Source: Nocardioides phosphati
GTDB lineage: Bacteria; Actinomycetota; Actinomycetes; Propionibacteriales; Nocardioidaceae
Assembly (NCBI RefSeq): GCF_014646375.1
Contig: NZ_BMNI01000002.1
Coordinates: forward strand, 386,243 to 450,242
Length of the DNA stretch: 64,000 nucleotides
Reading direction: 5' to 3'
Below the pieces are notes generated by a model. The model was not told where the DNA came from. It worked only from the letters and a program-made list of their open reading frames with translations, and did no database searches. Of this stretch, positions 62,320 through 64,000 are shown piece after piece. Position 1 is the first letter of the stretch. Each line of letters begins with the position of its first letter. Both the position numbers and the translations under genes were made by a program.

Positions 62320-62352
62320 CGAAGGCCCCGACCGGATCGGTCGGGGCCTTCG
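62320..62352. terminator. Bidirectional terminator between pepN and DUF5130 gene
   Basis: A 14-bp perfect stem (62320-62333 with 62339-62352, CGAAGGCCCCGACC) with a 5-nt loop lies between convergent genes, so it can serve both. Confidence 0.8.
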
Positions 62353-62368
62353 TGCTGGAGTCTGTGGA

Positions 62369-62743
62369 TCAGGCGGTGGCGCGGTCGGCGAGGGCGCCGA
62401 TGCCGCGGACCAGGCCACCGGCGAGGTCGCCCTCGGAGAACGCGAGCTGCATCTCGAGCGCCGTGAGCTGGACCTGCTCGTCGGGCAGGCGCTCGCGGAC
62501 CCAACCACCGGTGACGATCTCGAGCGCGCGCAGCGCGGGGTCGACCATGATCACCAGCGAGCGCGTGGGCGCGGCCAGGGTGTTGTGGAGCTGGGTCGCG
62601 AAGGCACGCGGGTCGTCACCCTCGACAGGACCGACGTACGCCGTGATCTCCATGCGCGACCGGAGCTCTGCCTTGCGGATCGCCTCGGCGATCCTCAGGC
62701 GCTGCTCCCGGGTGAAGGAGTCACCAGCGGGCACCAGCGCCAC
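62369..62743 (-). CDS. DUF5130/TPM-like small protein
   Basis: A 124-residue protein: ALVPAGDSFTREQRLRIAEAIRKAELRSRMEITAYVG and RSLVIMVDPALRALEIVTGGWVRERLPDEQV, the compact actinobacterial DUF5130 family related to the TPM domain. Function unknown. GTG start, overlapping the end of the small membrane protein gene by 23 bp. pepN is convergent. Confidence 0.75.
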   Translation of the reverse strand: MALVPAGDSFTREQRLRIAEAIRKAELRSRMEITAYVGPVEGDDPRAFATQLHNTLAAPTRSLVIMVDPALRALEIVTGGWVRERLPDEQVQLTALEMQLAFSEGDLAGGLVRGIGALADRATA

Positions 62744-62993
62744 CTGCCTTCGAGCCTTCGCCGTCGGGGGCGGCGAGCTCGTCGCCGGACTTGCGCGGGC
62801 CGCCGAACCACTCGCTGTCGGTGCCGGCAGCGGAGCCGCCCCGGACCAGGCGCGGGAGGAGGACGAGCAGCACGACCGTCGCGAAGAGCAGCGCCGGGTA
62901 GCCGATGAAGACCAGCAGCGCGCGGAGGCCGTCGACGGGCTCGAGCGGCGCCCAGCCCTGCGGGACCACGAGCGGGAGCGTCAGGATGTTCAC
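62721..62993 (-). CDS. Small single-span membrane protein
   Basis: A 90-residue protein with one strong hydrophobic segment (about 24-46, ALLVFIGYPALLFATVVLLVL) and a Gly/Ser/Ala-rich cytoplasmic tail (EWFGGPRKSGDELAAPDGEGSK). No recognised function. It ends 23 bp inside the DUF5130 gene, so translation is coupled. GTG 62993 has TATGCT ending 7 nt upstream. It is divergent from the MscS gene. Confidence 0.65.
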   Translation of the reverse strand: MNILTLPLVVPQGWAPLEPVDGLRALLVFIGYPALLFATVVLLVLLPRLVRGGSAAGTDSEWFGGPRKSGDELAAPDGEGSKAGGAGARW

Positions 62994-63000
62994 GGGCGAC

Positions 63001-63046
63001 AGCATATCGGGCCGTGGACAGGACCTGTGAGCCGTGCCCGTAGCCT
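63001..63046. promoter_or_regulatory. Divergent leaderless promoters (small membrane protein / MscS)
   Basis: TATGCT on minus (63001-63006) ends 7 nt before GTG 62993. TAGCCT on plus (63041-63046) ends 7 nt before ATG 63054. Confidence 0.5.
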
Positions 63047-63053
63047 CGTGCCC

Positions 63054-64000
63054 ATGTCGTTCAGCAGCACCCTGACCCTCTCCGGCCTCGCCCTCGCCGG
63101 TGCCGACAAGGCCGCCAGCCCGTGCGGCACCAAAGACGGCATCTCGTGCGACCTGGCCTGGTCCTGGACCCACGACGAGTCGCTGGCCCGGCTCGCCACC
63201 GTGCTCATCGGGCGCCCGCTGGCCATCCTCGTCCTCGTCCTCGCCGGCCTGGTCGTGCGCCTCATCGCGGGCCGGCTGATCCGGCGGATGGTCGACCGGA
63301 TCGCCAACGGCCCGCTCAACGAGCGCCGCACCGTCCGGGCCCGCACGATGGGCTCGCTGATCACGAGCATCGTGACGACCGTCGTCGTCTTCGTCGTGCT
63401 CCTGATGGTGATCAGCGAGCTCGGCTACCCCATCGGTCCGATCATCGCCAGCGCCGGCGTCGTCGGCCTGGCGATCGGCTTCGGCGCGCAGAGCCTGGTC
63501 AAGGACTACATCTCCGGCATGTTCATGATCTTCGAGGACCAGTACGGCGTCGGCGACTCCGTCGACCTCGGCACGGCGTCCGGCACGATCGAGGCCGTGG
63601 GCCTGCGCGTCACGCGGCTCCGCGACGTCCACGGCACGGTCTGGTACGTCCGCAACGGCGAGATCCTCCGCGTCGGCAACATGAGCCAGAGCTGGGCCCG
63701 CACCGTCCTCGACGTCGGCGTCGCGTGGAACTCCGACCTCGACGCCGTCCGGCACTCGCTGCGCGCCGTCGCCCACGAGCTCTGGGAGGACCCGGAGTAC
63801 GCCGGCGCGGTGCTCGAGGAGCCCGAGGTCTGGGGCGTCGAGGCGCTCACCGGCGACGTCGTGACCATGCGCGTGACGCTGAAGACCTCGCCCGGCGAGC
63901 AGTCGCGGATCGCCCGTGCGATGCGCGAGCGGATCAAGGCGCGCTTCGACCTCGACGGGATCGCGATGCCGGCCCCGGCGCGCGCCGGCGTACCGGCGGC
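63054..64000 (+). CDS. Small-conductance mechanosensitive channel, MscS family (3' end beyond window)
   Basis: At least 315 residues are visible with no stop. An extracellular N-terminal part has two cysteines (SPCGTKDGISCDLAW), then three membrane helices. The third (about 123-152, IGPIIASAGVVGLAIGFGAQSLVKDYISG) is the pore-lining TM3 pattern, followed by the beta domain (FMIFEDQYGVGDSVDLGTASGTIEAVGLRVTRLRD). MscS channels open under membrane tension and relieve hypo-osmotic shock. The gene is cut by the window edge. Confidence 0.93.
   Translation, partial: MSFSSTLTLSGLALAGADKAASPCGTKDGISCDLAWSWTHDESLARLATVLIGRPLAILVLVLAGLVVRLIAGRLIRRMVDRIANGPLNERRTVRARTMGSLITSIVTTVVVFVVLLMVISELGYPIGPIIASAGVVGLAIGFGAQSLVKDYISGMFMIFEDQYGVGDSVDLGTASGTIEAVGLRVTRLRDVHGTVWYVRNGEILRVGNMSQSWARTVLDVGVAWNSDLDAVRHSLRAVAHELWEDPEYAGAVLEEPEVWGVEALTGDVVTMRVTLKTSPGEQSRIARAMRERIKARFDLDGIAMPAPARAGVPA

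Noticed and set aside
59947-62508. Minus-strand 853-codon frame opposite pepN
   Set aside because: Same shadow effect; it crosses the bidirectional terminator and overlaps the DUF5130 gene.

Overview
The window is a gene-dense, very GC-rich chromosomal segment from an actinobacterium, most likely a Nocardioidaceae member (Nocardioides or a close relative). The reasons are codon use, many GTG starts with GTGA/ATGA overlaps, mycothiol-linked enzymes, and gene order. Many genes occur in the order I recall for the Mycobacterium tuberculosis Rv2439c-Rv2467 block and its Streptomyces counterpart: proB-obgE-rpmA-rplU-rne, rodA-pbp2-mreDCB, ndk-DUF4233-folC, valS, clpX-clpP2-clpP1, tig, nei, rpiB, an Rv2466c-like gene and pepN. 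No rRNA, CRISPR array, prophage or intact insertion sequence was found. Two tRNA genes, Pro(TGG) and Gly(TCC), lie next to tig.

Layout. 0-11.3 kb, minus strand: a core MetE-like protein, mnmA, a cysteine desulfurase, an endonuclease/exonuclease/phosphatase-fold membrane protein, proB, obgE, rpmA, rplU and a large RNase E/G. 11.7-20.7 kb: the radical-SAM partner TIGR03936 and the radical SAM protein TIGR03960. These two normally sit together, but here they are separated by a mostly plus-strand block with three septum-formation-type membrane proteins and a lipoprotein that has an iron-box-like site upstream. An OafA-like acyltransferase follows, divergent from TIGR03960. 20.7-29.1 kb, minus strand: the rod-shape cluster rodA-pbp2-mreD-mreC-mreB, then ndk, DUF4233 and folC. 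29.2-31.8 kb, plus strand: an archaeal-type valyl-tRNA synthetase. 32-41.3 kb, minus strand: a secreted basic protein, clpX, clpP2, clpP1, a five-gene unit built around two paralogous alpha/beta hydrolases (one with its catalytic residues lost), tig and the tRNAs.

41.3-54.9 kb holds a SpoIIE-type phosphatase, nei, rpiB, a small LURP-one/Tubby-like pair, a nitroreductase, a DUF885 protein, small membrane proteins, metG, a secreted PGRP amidase, an Rv2466c-like DsbA-family protein and a ChrA transporter. 54.9-59.6 kb is a complete asparagine-use operon: GntR regulator, permease, asparaginase, aspartase. The right end has pepN, two small genes and the 5' part of an MscS channel gene running off the window.

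Two general features stand out. First, at least ten genes have a TAnnnT-like -10 hexamer ending 6-7 nt before the start codon and no Shine-Dalgarno sequence, the signature of leaderless mRNAs. Second, most transcription units end in long GC-rich hairpins with little or no U-tract. Items most worth a second look are the pseudo-hydrolase operon (35.4-39.4 kb), the 32-bp palindrome at 39484-39555, the iron-box lipoprotein, the inverted archaeal-type valS, the CPFA active site in the Rv2466c homologue, and the asparagine operon's putative operator.
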